DNA from: Bog-473 sp963821755
GTDB lineage: Bacteria > Actinomycetota > Acidimicrobiia > Acidimicrobiales > RAAP-2
Direction: 5' to 3'
Assembly: GCA_963821755.1 (NCBI GenBank)
Contig: CAWGEX010000003.1
Span: 62,001 to 126,000 of the forward strand
Length of the DNA: 64,000 bases
Below the pieces are notes generated by a model that was not told where the DNA came from, ran no database searches, and saw only the letters and a program-made list of their open reading frames with translations. Each line of letters starts with the position of its first letter. Position 1 is the first letter of the stretch. The position numbers were made by a program, and so were the translations under genes. Positions 28,882 through 38,388 of the stretch are shown one piece after another.

Positions 28882-29793
28882 ATGCCCGGAACTGCCGTTA
28901 CCATCGGTGCCTACGACGGTGTGCACCTGGGGCACCGTGCCCTGCTGGCCGACCTCGTGGCCCGGGCCGGGGCGGCCGGGCTCTCCCCGGTCGTGGTCAC
29001 CTTCGACCGCCACCCGGCCAGCGTGGTCCGGCCCGAGTCGGCCCCCCCGCTCCTGACCGATTTGGACCAGAAGCTCGAGCTGCTGGCCGAATGCGGCATC
29101 GAGCGGACCCTGGTGGTGCCGTTCGACCGGGCCCGGGCCGACGAATCGGCCGAGGACTTCGTCCGCGAGGTGCTGGTCGAGACCCTCGACGCCAAGCTGG
29201 TGGTGGTGGGGGAGGACTTCCACTTCGGCAACCGACGCCGGGGCAACGTGGCCCTGCTCCGGGAGCTCGGACAGGAGCACGGATTCGACGTGGTGGGGGT
29301 GCGCCTGACCGGCGAGGACCTCGCCCCGGTGTCGTCGACCCGCATCCGCTCCCTGGTGGCGGCGGGGGACGTGGTGGGCGCGGCGGCGCTGCTGGGCCGC
29401 CCCCACGAGGTGCGGGGCCCCGTGGTCCACGGCGACGGCCGGGGCGCGTCGGAGCTGGGGTTCCCCACCGCCAACCTCGAGGTGTCCACCGACATCGCCC
29501 TGCCGGCCGACGGGATCTACGCCGGTTACTACCGTCGGCCCGACGGGACCGGGTACCTGGCGGCCATCTCGGTCGGCCGCCGGCCCACCTTCTACGACCC
29601 CGCCTCCGCATCGGTCCTGGTCGAGGCCTATCTCCTCCACTTCGAGGGGGACCTGTACGGGGAGCTCGGCCGGGTGTCGTTCGTGCGCCGCCTCCGGGAC
29701 GAGCGGCAGTTCGACTCGGTCGATGCCCTCATCGCCCAGATGCACGACGATGTGGCGGACACCGAACGGCTCCTCACGGCCGAACCCAGCTGA
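28882..29793 (+). CDS. ribF: bifunctional riboflavin kinase / FAD synthetase
   Basis: Converts riboflavin to FMN and then FAD. The 303 residues hold the N-terminal FAD synthetase (I-G-A-Y-D-G-V-H-L-G-H, V-V-G-E-D-F-H-F-G-N, S-S-T-R-I-R) and the C-terminal riboflavin kinase (G-R-P-H-E-V-R-G-P-V-V-H-G, G-F-P-T-A-N-L, D-G-I-Y-A-G). It ends the rimP-infB cluster; rpsO follows with its own predicted promoter. Confidence 0.93.
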   Translation: MPGTAVTIGAYDGVHLGHRALLADLVARAGAAGLSPVVVTFDRHPASVVRPESAPPLLTDLDQKLELLAECGIERTLVVPFDRARADESAEDFVREVLVETLDAKLVVVGEDFHFGNRRRGNVALLRELGQEHGFDVVGVRLTGEDLAPVSSTRIRSLVAAGDVVGAAALLGRPHEVRGPVVHGDGRGASELGFPTANLEVSTDIALPADGIYAGYYRRPDGTGYLAAISVGRRPTFYDPASASVLVEAYLLHFEGDLYGELGRVSFVRRLRDERQFDSVDALIAQMHDDVADTERLLTAEPS

Positions 29794-29838
29794 GCCGACA
29801 CCGGGCGAGCCGAAGCCTGCTGGTCAGCAGCCACCTGC

Positions 29839-29871
29839 TACCATATTTGCCGGTTGGGGCTGGTCCCCACC
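29839..29871 (+). promoter_or_regulatory. Possible rpsO promoter -10 and leader hairpin
   Basis: TACCAT at 29839-29844 fits the TANNNT -10 pattern, with no clear -35. About 10 bp downstream a hairpin with stem TGGGG/CCCCA (29855-29859 with 29865-29869) would lie in the leader, 37 nt before the rpsO ATG. S15 autoregulates through leader structures in other bacteria; here this is only a possibility. Confidence 0.3.
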
Positions 29872-29905
29872 GACTCCTACGAATGCTTCGAGGTTCTTCA
29901 CTTAC

Positions 29906-30163
29906 ATGCCCGACACCCAGGCCACTATTGCCGAGTACCGCCTGCACGAGACCGACACTGCGTCTCCTGAAGTGCAGATCGCACTGTTGTCGGGACGGAT
30001 CAACCATCTCACGGAGCACCTCAAGGGGCACAAAGGGGACCACCACACCCGGCGCGGCCTGATGAAGCTCATCGGACAACGTCGGCGGTTGCTCGACTAC
30101 GTCCGTAAGAACGACGTCGAGCGCTACCGCAGCATTATCGGCCGTCTCGGCATTCGACGGTAG
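29906..30163 (+). CDS. rpsO: 30S ribosomal protein S15
   Basis: An 85-residue S15. Motifs: T-G/A-S-P-E-V-Q-I-A-L-L-S-x-R-I-N-x-L-T-E-H-L-K, H-K-x-D-H-H-T-R-R-G-L and R-R-R-L-L-D-Y-V-R-K-N-D. ATG 29906 gives the family's normal start. The rpsO-pnp order is conserved in bacteria. The 118-bp gap to pnp contains an inverted repeat (CCACC/GGTGG near 30215-30230) and ends with a strong GAGGAG ribosome binding site. Confidence 0.94.
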   Translation: MPDTQATIAEYRLHETDTASPEVQIALLSGRINHLTEHLKGHKGDHHTRRGLMKLIGQRRRLLDYVRKNDVERYRSIIGRLGIRR

Positions 30164-30281
30164 CGATTCACATCCGGGCCTCTCAAGACGCTGGCTGCCA
30201 GTCGCCGGTCACTTCCACCCGAGGTGGTCGACCACTGGGAACCGGCCACGAGATGCCCCTTAACACCACACGAGGAGCATC

Positions 30282-32835
30282 ATGGCTGACGCCATTTCCG
30301 TGTCGGGCCCAATCAGTGGCACCGACCGCACCCTGACCTTCGAGACGGGGAAGTTGGCCCAACTGGCCGACGGCGCCGTGCTCGCCCGCATCGGCGACAC
30401 CGTTCTGCTGGCCACGGCCACCGCCGCCCGATCCGTCCGGGAGGGGACCGATTTCTTCCCCCTCACGGTGGACATCGAGGAGCGGGCGTATGCCGCCGGC
30501 AAGATCCCCGGCTCGTTCTTCCGCCGGGAGGGCAAGAGCTCGGACCAGGCCATCTTGACCTGCCGCCTGATCGACCGCCCCCTGCGCCCGTCCTTCCCGG
30601 CCGGCTTCCGCAACGAGGTCCACGTGGTCGGCACCATCTTCGGCGCCGACCAGGTCAACCCGCACGACGTCCTGGCCATCAACGCCAGCTCCGCCGCGCT
30701 GATGCTCTCGGGCATCCCCTTCGACGGCCCCATCGGTGCCGTCCGGGTGGCCTACACGGTCGACGGCACCTGGATCCCCCATCCCACCTTCGAAGAGGGC
30801 GAAGCCGCCACCTTCGAGCTGGTGGTGGCCGGCCGGGCCCTCACCGAGCGCGACGACACCGACATCGCCATCATGATGGTCGAGGCCGGCGGGACCGAGA
30901 AGTCGTGGTCCTACTACGAGGACGGCGCGCCGAAGGTGACCGAAGAGGTATTGGCCGAAGGCCTCGAAGCCTCCAAGACCTGGATCCGTGAGTCGATCCT
31001 CCTGCAGCGCCAGCTGGTGGCCGACTACGTGACCGCCCGCGGGGCCATCGTCCCCATGGCGTTCGACACCCAGACCGACTACGCCGACGACGTGTGGGCC
31101 CGGGTCGAGACCGTCGGCACCGACCTCATCGCCAAGGCCAACACGGTCACCGCCAAGGCCGAGCGCAACGCCGCCCTGGACGCTGGCCGGCAAGGAGATC
31201 CAAGCCGCCCTGGCCGACGAGCTCGAGGGCCGGTCCGGCGAGATCAAGGCCGCCATCCGCTCGCTGACCAAGAAGCTGGTGCGCCAACGCGTCATCACCG
31301 ACGGCCAGCGCATGGACGGTCGTGGCACGGCCGACATCCGGCCCCTCTCGGCCGAGATCGACCTCTTCCCGACGGCTCACGGCTCGGCCCTCTTCCAGCG
31401 GGGCGAGACCCAGGTCCTCAACGTGACGACGCTGGGCATGCCCCGCATGAACCAGCTGCTCGACACCATCACCCCGGTCGACCACAAGCGCTACATGCAC
31501 CACTACAACTTCCCGCCCTTCTCCACGGGCGAGACCGGCTTCATGCGCGGCCCCAAGCGCCGGGAGATCGGCCACGGCCTGCTGGCCGAGCGGGCCCTGC
31601 TGCCCGTCGTGCCCAGCGCCGAGGAGTTCCCCTACACGCTGCGCCTGGTCTCCGACGTGCTCGCGTCCAACGGTTCGACGTCCATGGCGTCGGTCTGCGG
31701 CTCGAGCCTTTCCCTGATGGCCGCCGGGGTGCCGCTCAAGGCTCCGGTGGCGGGCATCGCCATGGGCCTCATCCACGAGGGCGACGCCTACGTCACCCTG
31801 ACCGACATCCTGGGCTCCGAAGACGCCTTCGGCGACATGGACTTCAAGGTGGCCGGCACCTCCGAGGCCGTGACCGCCCTGCAGCTCGACACCAAGATCG
31901 CCGGCCTCCCCGCCGACGTGCTGGCCAAGGCCCTGCTCCAGGCCAAAGAGGCCCGGCTGGCCATCCTGGCCGTCATGGCCGGCGCCATCGCCGAGCCGCG
32001 TGACCACGTGGCCAACAGCGCCCCGAAGATCGTCTCGATGGAGATCCCGATCGACAAGATCGGTGAGGTCATCGGCCCCAAGGGCAAGGTCATCAACACC
32101 CTGCAGCAGGAGACGGGCGCGGACATCGCCGTCGACGACGACGGCATGATCGGCACCGTGACCATCGGCGCCAAGGACGGCAACGCCGTCGAGGAAGCCC
32201 GGCGGCGTATCTCGCTCATCCTGGACCCGCCGACGGCCGATGTCGGCGCCGTGTACGCCGGCAAGGTGGTCAACATCACCAAGTTCGGCGCCTTCGTCAA
32301 CGTGCTGCCCGGTCGTGACGGCCTGCTGCACATCTCCAAGCTCTCCTCGCTGGCCGGTGGCAAGCGCATCAACAACGTCGAGGACGTGTTGACGCTGGGC
32401 CAGCCCATTGAGGTGCGGGTCGACGACATCGACCCCCAGGGCAAGGTGTCGCTGTCGCTGGCCTCGGTGCCCGAGGGCTCGGGCGGCGGTGGGTCTTCCG
32501 GTGGCGGTGGCGGTGGTGGGCGTGACCGTGACCGTGGGCGTGACGGTGGGCGTGACCGTGACAGTGGTGCCCCCCGGCGTGAGCAGTCCGCCGGCTCGTC
32601 GGCTTCGTCCGATGCGCCGAGTGGATCGGGTGGATCGAGTGGATCGGATGCGTCGAGTTCGTCGGCTGCGGCGGCTCCGGCCAGCAACGGTGGCGCCGGC
32701 GCGACCCCTTCATTCGAGGACGCCTTCGAAGCCGAACTGGTGGCCGACCTCGGCGACCTCGGCCCCGGTGCCGCCGAAGGCGAGAGCCGGGGTGGCGGCA
32801 ACCGCCCGCCGCGCGGCCGTTCCCGTCGCCGTTGA
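30282..32835 (+). CDS. pnp: polyribonucleotide nucleotidyltransferase (frameshifted)
   Basis: PNPase degrades RNA 3' to 5' phosphorolytically. The first RNase PH-like domain shows F-E-T-G-K-L-A, D-F-F-P-L-T-V-D, R-L-I-D-R-P-L-R-P; the second shows D-G-R-G-T-A-D-I-R-P-L and H-H-Y-N-F-P-P-F-S-T-G-E. KH (I-G-E-V-I-G-P-K-G-K-V-I) and S1 (F-G-A-F-V-N-V-L-P-G-R-D-G-L-L-H-I-S) domains follow, then about 115 residues of Gly/Ser/Arg/Asp low complexity. The frame breaks at about 31178-31184 (GGACGCTGG); removing one base gives a product of about 850 residues. GAGGAG at 30272-30277 supports ATG 30282. Confidence 0.93.
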
Positions 32836-34094
32836 TCCAGTCATCCGTCTTACCGAGCGGCATCCGCCTGGTCACCGAGACCATGGCGGATGTGCGTTCG
32901 GTCGCGGTGGCCTACTGGGTCGGCGCCGGCTCCCGGGACGAGTCCGACGAGGTGGCCGGGGCGTCGCACTTCTTGGAGCACCTGCTCTTCAAGGGCACCG
33001 ACACCCGCTCGGCCGCCGCCATCGCCGAGTCGCTCGACGAGGTCGGGGGTGATTGCAACGCCTTCACCACCAAGGAGTACACCACCTTCTACATTCGCCT
33101 GTTGGCCGAGCACCTCCCGCTCGGCCTGGACATCCTGAGCGAGATCATGTGGAACCCGGCCCTGCGTCCCTCCGACGTCGACGCCGAGAGGACGGTCATC
33201 CTCGACGAGATCTTGATGCACGCCGACGAGCCTGCCGACCTGGCGGCCGAGCAATGGCAATCCTCGATCTTCCGCGACCACGCCCTCGGCCGCGACACGC
33301 TGGGGACAGCCTCGACGGTGGGGGCGCTGGAGGCCACCGACATCCGGGGCTTCTTCGAGCACCACTACCGTCCGGGCAACATGGTCGTCTCGGTGGCCGG
33401 CGACTGCACCCACGATGCCGTGGCGGCCGACCTGGAGCGCCGCTTCGCCGGAACACTCGGTGGCGCCGCCCCGCCGCGGACGGCTCCCGGGCCCGGGACG
33501 GCGCAGATCCAGGTGGTGCGGCGACCGACCGAGCAGGCGCATGTCGTCTACGGGGTCCGGTCGGTCTCGCGTTTCGACGACCGCCGCTGGGCCCTGTCCG
33601 TGCTCAATCACGTGCTCGGCGGTGGCCTGTCCAGCCGCCTCTTCCAGAAGGTGCGCGAGGAGCGTGGGCTGGCCTATTCGGTCTGGTCGGAGCGGGCCGC
33701 CTACCAAGATGCCGGGTCGCTGGCCGTCGTGGTGGGCACCGCCCCCGAGCACGTCCCCGAGGTGCTGCGGATCATCGCCGGCGAGCTGGAGCTCCTGGCC
33801 GTCCACGGCATCACCGATCGCGAGCTGGCCGTGGCCCGGGGCAACATCCGGGCCGAGATGCTGCTCTCGGGTGAGGACTCGGGGGCCCGCATGAGCCGGA
33901 TCGGGGCCTCCGCCCTGCTGCACGGCGAAGTGCGCTCGGTCGACGACATCCTCTCCCGTATCGAGGCCGTCGGGCCGGAGGACATTTTGGCGGTGGCCGA
34001 CCACTTGGTGCAGGCGCCGCGCACGCTCAGCGCGGTCGGGCCGTTCGACGAGGACGCTTTCGACGACCACCTGGCCGCCACCTCTGGACACTAG
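32832..34094 (+). CDS. M16-family zinc metallopeptidase
   Basis: A 420-residue insulinase/mitochondrial-processing-peptidase-like protease. The inverted zinc motif H-F-L-E-H-L-L-F is near residue 46, with the downstream Glu in A-E-R-T-V-I-L-D-E-I. The C-terminal half holds R-P-T-E-Q-A-H-V-V-Y-G and G-G-G-L-S-S-R-L-F-Q-K-V-R-E-E-R-G-L-A-Y-S, typical of the single-domain bacterial form next to pnp. Its TTG start overlaps the pnp stop (TTGA). No signal peptide is seen, so it is probably cytosolic. The natural substrate is unknown. Confidence 0.88.
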   Translation: MIQSSVLPSGIRLVTETMADVRSVAVAYWVGAGSRDESDEVAGASHFLEHLLFKGTDTRSAAAIAESLDEVGGDCNAFTTKEYTTFYIRLLAEHLPLGLDILSEIMWNPALRPSDVDAERTVILDEILMHADEPADLAAEQWQSSIFRDHALGRDTLGTASTVGALEATDIRGFFEHHYRPGNMVVSVAGDCTHDAVAADLERRFAGTLGGAAPPRTAPGPGTAQIQVVRRPTEQAHVVYGVRSVSRFDDRRWALSVLNHVLGGGLSSRLFQKVREERGLAYSVWSERAAYQDAGSLAVVVGTAPEHVPEVLRIIAGELELLAVHGITDRELAVARGNIRAEMLLSGEDSGARMSRIGASALLHGEVRSVDDILSRIEAVGPEDILAVADHLVQAPRTLSAVGPFDEDAFDDHLAATSGH

Positions 34095-34104
34095 GGTCGA
34101 ACAC

Positions 34105-34908
34105 ATGCAGAAGGTCGCGGTGGTCGGCGCCGGCGGCCGCATGGGCCAGGAAGTGTGCCGGGCCGTTTCGGACGCCGAGGACCTCGAGCTGGTCGCGGCG
34201 GTCGACCCCAACCACGTCGGGGAGCACGCGGCCGGCGCGAGTGACGAGAGTGACGTCATCATCGGGGGGACGAGTGCCGTGCTCCGGGCACGCGGTGCCG
34301 AGGTCGTGGTCGACTTCTCGGTCGCCGAGGCGGCCCGGGACAACCTGGCCTTCTACGCCGAGGAGGACCTGCACGCGGTGATCGGCACGACGGGTTTGAC
34401 CGAGGCGGAGCTGGCCGGGGCGGCCAACCTCTTCGCCGCCTCGGAGGCCAATGCCATCGTGGCGTCCAACTTCGCCATCGGCGCCGTGCTGCTCATGCGC
34501 TTCAGCGCGTTGGCGGCGCCCCATATGGACGGGGTCGAGGTGATCGAGCTCCACCACGATGCCAAGCGCGACGCACCGTCGGGGACGGCCCTGCACACCG
34601 CCGAGGGAATCGCCGAGGCCCGCACCCGAGCCGGCTCGGGTCCATGGCCGGCTGATCCCACCATCGAGCACGTGCTCCCCGGCGCCCGCGGGGGGGAGGG
34701 CCCCGGCGGCGTGCGGGTGCATTCGGTCCGGCTGCCCGGGCTCATCGCCCACGAAGAGGTCATCTTCGGTGCGGTGGGGCAGAGCCTGAGCATCCGGCAC
34801 GACTCCTACGACCGCCGTTCGTTCATGCCCGGCGTGCTCCTCGCCGTGCGGGCCGTGCCCGACCACCCGGGCCTGACCGTCGGCATTGAGGCGCTGCTCG
34901 GGTTGTGA
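34105..34908 (+). CDS. dapB: 4-hydroxy-tetrahydrodipicolinate reductase
   Basis: Reduces the DapA product with NAD(P)H in lysine/diaminopimelate synthesis. The 267 residues have the Rossmann motif V-V-G-A-G-G-R-M-G, V-V-D-F-S-V, I-G-T-T-G, A-S-N-F-A-I-G, and E-L-H-H-D-A-K-R-D-A-P-S-G-T-A with the catalytic His and Lys. It is 10 bp after the peptidase and overlaps the TetR gene (GTGA), whereas dapA is 3.6 kb further on. Confidence 0.93.
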   Translation: MQKVAVVGAGGRMGQEVCRAVSDAEDLELVAAVDPNHVGEHAAGASDESDVIIGGTSAVLRARGAEVVVDFSVAEAARDNLAFYAEEDLHAVIGTTGLTEAELAGAANLFAASEANAIVASNFAIGAVLLMRFSALAAPHMDGVEVIELHHDAKRDAPSGTALHTAEGIAEARTRAGSGPWPADPTIEHVLPGARGGEGPGGVRVHSVRLPGLIAHEEVIFGAVGQSLSIRHDSYDRRSFMPGVLLAVRAVPDHPGLTVGIEALLGL

Positions 34909-35462
34909 GCGACGTGCGGGAGCGCCTCTTGCAGGCCACCTATGACTGTGTGGCCCGCTGGGGTCTGGCCAAGACGACGGTGGAGGACGCGGCGCGAGAA
35001 GCCGGCGTCAGTCGGGCCACCGTGTACCGGTACTTCCCCGGCGGCCGCGAGGAGCTCATCGGCGCGGTGGTGTCCTGGGAGTTCGCCCGCTTCTTCCTCC
35101 GCCTCTACGAGGAGGTGCAGGACGCCGAGACGCTCGAAGAGGTGATGGAGCGCGGCCTGGTCTTCGCGCACCGGGCCCTGACCGAGCACGAGGTGCTCCA
35201 GCGCATCCTGCAGACCGAGCCCGAGATACTGCTGCCCCGCCTCACGGTGGAGGCCAACGAGACGCACAGATTGGTAGCCGCCTTCCTGACGCCGTACCTG
35301 GTCCGTCACGGCATCGCCGAGGGGGCCGATCTCGATGCGTCGGCCGACTTCCTGGCCCGGATGGTCCTCTCGTACATCGAGTCACCGGGTCGGTGGGATC
35401 TCAACGACCCGGCCCAGGTCGCCCGCCTGGTCCGGGCCGAGTTGCTGGCCGGCATCCGGTGA
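34905..35462 (+). CDS. TetR-family transcriptional regulator 1
   Basis: A 185-residue TetR-type repressor. The helix-turn-helix is W-G-L-A-K-T-T-V-E-D-A-A-R-E-A-G-V-S-R-A-T followed by V-Y-R-Y-F-P-G-G-R-E-E. The C-terminal ligand domain is all-helical. GTG 34905 overlaps the dapB stop. It is clearly a paralogue of the TetR at 36.4-37.2 kb (same F-P-G-G loop and similar H-E/E-P-x-I-L-P-x-L-T block). Its target is unknown; the neighbourhood suggests the diiron protein locus. Confidence 0.85.
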   Translation: MSDVRERLLQATYDCVARWGLAKTTVEDAAREAGVSRATVYRYFPGGREELIGAVVSWEFARFFLRLYEEVQDAETLEEVMERGLVFAHRALTEHEVLQRILQTEPEILLPRLTVEANETHRLVAAFLTPYLVRHGIAEGADLDASADFLARMVLSYIESPGRWDLNDPAQVARLVRAELLAGIR

Positions 35463-35500
35463 CCGGGTGACCCTGGGACCCGGTGACCCGGTGAGCGGCG
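35456..35500 (+). repeat. GC-rich GTGACC repeat cluster at the TetR-rhomboid junction
   Basis: GTGACC occurs three times, and GTGAGC once, within about 40 bp around the TetR 1 stop, in CCGGTGACC / CGGGTGACCC / CCCGGTGACCCGG contexts. Each GTGA unit is a potential start/stop overlap. The CGGGTGACCC core resembles the palindrome upstream of dapA at 38494-38508. Confidence 0.45.
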
Positions 35501-35505
35501 AACCG

Positions 35506-36370
35506 ATGAGCACCACCACCTGCGCCCTCCATGAGGACCGGCCGGCCTCCGTCGTCTGCGCCCATTGTGACCGTCCCATCTGCACCGACTGCATGGTGCA
35601 GGCCGCCGTCGGTTGGCAATGCCCCGACTGCGTGAACGCCGGCGCCAAACAGACCCGGGTCATCCGGCCCTTCGGCGACCGGACGCACACCGGCGCCGTC
35701 GGCTCGACCAATCCCACGCCGATGGTCCTCGCACTGATCGTGGTCAACGTCATCTGCTTCGTGGCCAGCGGGTTCGGTAGCACCGCCACCATCGTGCGCT
35801 TCGGGGAGCAGCCCGACCGGATCCATTTCCTGCACCAGTACTACCGGCTCATCACATCGATGTTCCTGCATCTCGACTTCCTGCACATCGCCGTTCAACA
35901 TGGTCACGCTCCTCATCGTCGGGCCGGCGGTCGAGGTCATGTTGGGCAAGGCCAGGTTCCTGGCGCTCTACCTCCTGGCGGGACTGGGCGGCGGCGTGGC
36001 CTCCTACCTCCTGGGTCCCGCCGTCGATTACGGGGCCGGGGCGTCCGGGGCCATCTTCGGCGTCATGGGCGCCTATGTCGTCCTGGCCCAACGGAACCGC
36101 AAGCCCATGGCCCCGGTGGTCTTCCTGATCGTGGCCAACCTGGCCCTGGGCTTCGTCGGCAGCGTCGGGAGCCTGGGCAACATCGACTGGCGGGCCCATA
36201 TCGGGGGCCTCCTGGTCGGGGCCGCGCTGGGCCTGGTCTTCGACATCTCCTTCAATCTGCGGCCGGCCAGCCGGGGGATCGTCCTCGTGGTCGGCAGCAG
36301 TGCCGCCACCCTGGCCGTGCTGGCCGTCCTGGTGCTCAGCATCGCCCCTGGTCACGTCAACCTTAGTTGA
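35506..36370 (+). CDS. rhomboid-family intramembrane serine protease with N-terminal zinc finger (frameshifted)
   Basis: About 287 residues after correction. The N terminus is a B-box-like zinc finger (C-x6-H, C-x2-C, C-x2-C, then W-Q-C-P-D-C). The rhomboid domain follows: R-L-I-T-S-M-F-L-H-L-D-F-L-H-I-A, the nucleophile motif G-A-S-G-A-I-F-G-V-M-G, and the catalytic His in W-R-A-H-I-G-G-L. About six membrane segments are visible. The frame breaks at 35891-35895 (GCCGTTC); removing one base joins L-H-I-A to N-M-V-T-L-L-I-V-G-P. ATG 35506 follows TetR 1 by 43 bp; in-frame GTGs upstream are alternatives. Confidence 0.87.
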
Positions 36371-36402
36371 CATTGAGACAAAAATCGCCATACTGTTTCA
36401 TT
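36367..36402 (+). promoter_or_regulatory. Promoter and overlapping inverted repeat (probable operator) for TetR 2
   Basis: TTGACA at 36367-36372 matches the -35 consensus. CATACT at 36389-36394, 16 bp on, fits a -10 at four of six positions. The imperfect inverted repeat TGAGACA (36374-36380) / TGTTTCA (36394-36400), with a 13-bp centre, covers the spacer and -10. This is the arrangement expected for an autorepressing TetR. The region is notably AT-rich against its surroundings. The predicted transcript would begin at or next to GTG 36404. Confidence 0.5.
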
Positions 36403-36403
36403 A

Positions 36404-37234
36404 GTGGGAGCGGTAGTTCGAACAGTGGAAGCGGAAGTGGGCGACAGGTCGGTACAACCGGCCACACGGGCCACACCCCCCACACCCGTCACGTCACCAC
36501 CGAGGTCCAAGGTCGTGCACCACATGGGCGGCGACGATCGCTCCTCGACCCGGGTGCGCATGGTCGATGCGGCGCTGCGCTGCCTGGCCCGCCAGGGAGC
36601 AACCAAGACCACCGTTGACGACATCGCCCGGGAATCGGGATTCTCCCGCGCCACCCTCTACCGGACCTTCCCCGGCGGCAAGGAGGATGTCCTCGAAGCG
36701 GTCGTGTCGACCGAGGTGGCCCGCCTGTTCTCCTCCCTGGCCGTGGCCATGGGTGGGGCCAGTGATCTGGAAGAGGTGCTGGTCGCCGGCATGACCGAGG
36801 CGGCCCGGCACATGAGCACGCATCGCGCCCTGGGCTACATGCTGAGCCACGAGCCCGGGGCGATCCTGCCCTCCCTCACCTTTGCCGGCATGGACCGGAT
36901 CTTGTTCACGGCCGGCGACCTCGCCGCACCGTTCTTCGCCCGCTGGCTCGATCCGGATCAGGCCTCGCGGGCGGCTGAATGGGCCATCCGCATCGTGTTG
37001 GCCTATGTGGCCGACCCGGCACCCGGATGCGACCTCACCGACCCCGACGACACCCGGTCCCTGGTCCGCACCTTCGTCCTCCCGGGGATCCTGGCCCTTC
37101 GGGAACCCTCCGGTGAATTCACCACTGTCTCATCCACCGAATCTGATTCATCTACCGAACCTCACACATCCACCGAACCTCACCTATCCACCGATCCACC
37201 ACTCTCAACCACCTCAAAGGGGGCAGTGCAATGA
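36404..37234 (+). CDS. TetR-family transcriptional regulator 2
   Basis: A 276-residue regulator from GTG 36404, or 236 from ATG 36524. The second is more typical because the HTH (V-D-D-I-A-R-E-S-G-F-S-R-A-T-L-Y-R-T-F-P-G-G) begins about 25 residues after it, while residues 1-40 are Pro/Thr-rich. The first would make the transcript leaderless. The last 40 residues are a Ser/Thr/Pro/Glu tail with a short repeat (S-T-E-P-H). Its stop overlaps the start of the diiron gene (ATGA), so the two are co-transcribed, and the regulator probably controls this pair. Confidence 0.85.
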   Translation: MGAVVRTVEAEVGDRSVQPATRATPPTPVTSPPRSKVVHHMGGDDRSSTRVRMVDAALRCLARQGATKTTVDDIARESGFSRATLYRTFPGGKEDVLEAVVSTEVARLFSSLAVAMGGASDLEEVLVAGMTEAARHMSTHRALGYMLSHEPGAILPSLTFAGMDRILFTAGDLAAPFFARWLDPDQASRAAEWAIRIVLAYVADPAPGCDLTDPDDTRSLVRTFVLPGILALREPSGEFTTVSSTESDSSTEPHTSTEPHLSTDPPLSTTSKGAVQ

Positions 37235-38388
37235 CCACCGTCGATGACGACCAGGCCATGATGAAAAGCAATCTCGAGCTCATTGGCCGGGAAAAGATCA
37301 ACGACCTCGAGGCCGTGCTCAACTTCGTCGGCCACTACGACGTCGAGGGCTTCCACCGGGTGCCCGATAACTGCCCGGCCGAGTTCACCTGGGACTACGA
37401 GAAGGGGGCCAAGCCTCAACTCGACAAGCTCTACGAGAAGGCGAAGAAAGCCCAGTGGAACGGTCAGACGGACCTGGACTGGTCGATCGAGGTCGACCAG
37501 GAGAAGGTCGTCATCGCCAACAACGAGGCCAACGCCGACCAGATGCAGTGGGGGGAGGCTGACCTGACCGGCACCGCCGTGGAGAAGTGGGGCGACAAGG
37601 AGTGGCTGCACTTCGGCATGGAGAACCAGAATTGGCTCCTCTCCCAGTTCATGCACGGCGAGCAGGGAGCCCTTCTCTGCACGGCCAAGATCGTGGAGAC
37701 GGTGCCGTGGATCGATGCCAAGTACTACGCCGCCACCCAGGTGATGGACGAGGCTCGCCACGTCGAGGTCTTCTCCAAGTACCTCGACACCAAGCTCTCG
37801 GGCCACTACCCGATGAACGCCCACCTGGGCCTGCTGCTCGATGACATCGTCAGCGACTCCCGCTGGGACATGACCTATCTCGGCATGCAGATCATGGTGG
37901 AGGGTCTGGCCCTGGCCGCCTTCGGGTTCATCCATTCCATGACCACCGAGCCGCTCCTCAAGAAGTTGCTGCGTTACGTCATGGCCGACGAGGCCCGGCA
38001 CGTGGCCTTCGGTGTGCTCAGCCTGAAGGAGTACTACACGGAGCTGAGCTCGGCCGAGTTGCGCGAGCGCCAGGAGTTCGCCTTCGAAGCGGCCATCCGC
38101 ATGAAGGACCGCATGGTCATGCAGGAAGTCTGGGACCGCCTCGAGGTGCCGGCCAAGGACGTCATGAAGATCGTGGAGCAGGCGCCCGAGCGCGACGACT
38201 TCCAGATCCTCTTGTTCTCCAAGATCGTGCCCAACCTGAAGAAGCTCGGGTTGCTCGACGCCGCCGACGGCTGGCTGCGGGGCAAGTTCACCGAGATGGG
38301 CGCCATCGCCTTCGAGGACCTGAACGACGCCACCGAAGAGGCCGATGCCTTCGCAGACGGCTCACCGGTCGACCGTCAGGTCGCCTAA
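37231..38388 (+). CDS. ferritin-like diiron protein (oxygenase-type), TetR-linked
   Basis: A 385-residue helical protein of the ferritin-like superfamily. Four iron-ligand segments can be read: Q-F-M-H-G-E-Q-G-A, M-D-E-A-R-H-V-E-V-F, M-V-E-G-L-A-L, and A-D-E-A-R-H-V-A-F-G. The two E-x-x-H motifs and two single Glu resemble R2-like ligand-binding oxidases or AurF-type oxygenases rather than storage ferritin. The reaction is unknown. ATG 37231 overlaps the TetR 2 stop. No reductase partner is adjacent. Confidence 0.8.
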   Translation: MTTVDDDQAMMKSNLELIGREKINDLEAVLNFVGHYDVEGFHRVPDNCPAEFTWDYEKGAKPQLDKLYEKAKKAQWNGQTDLDWSIEVDQEKVVIANNEANADQMQWGEADLTGTAVEKWGDKEWLHFGMENQNWLLSQFMHGEQGALLCTAKIVETVPWIDAKYYAATQVMDEARHVEVFSKYLDTKLSGHYPMNAHLGLLLDDIVSDSRWDMTYLGMQIMVEGLALAAFGFIHSMTTEPLLKKLLRYVMADEARHVAFGVLSLKEYYTELSSAELRERQEFAFEAAIRMKDRMVMQEVWDRLEVPAKDVMKIVEQAPERDDFQILLFSKIVPNLKKLGLLDAADGWLRGKFTEMGAIAFEDLNDATEEADAFADGSPVDRQVA

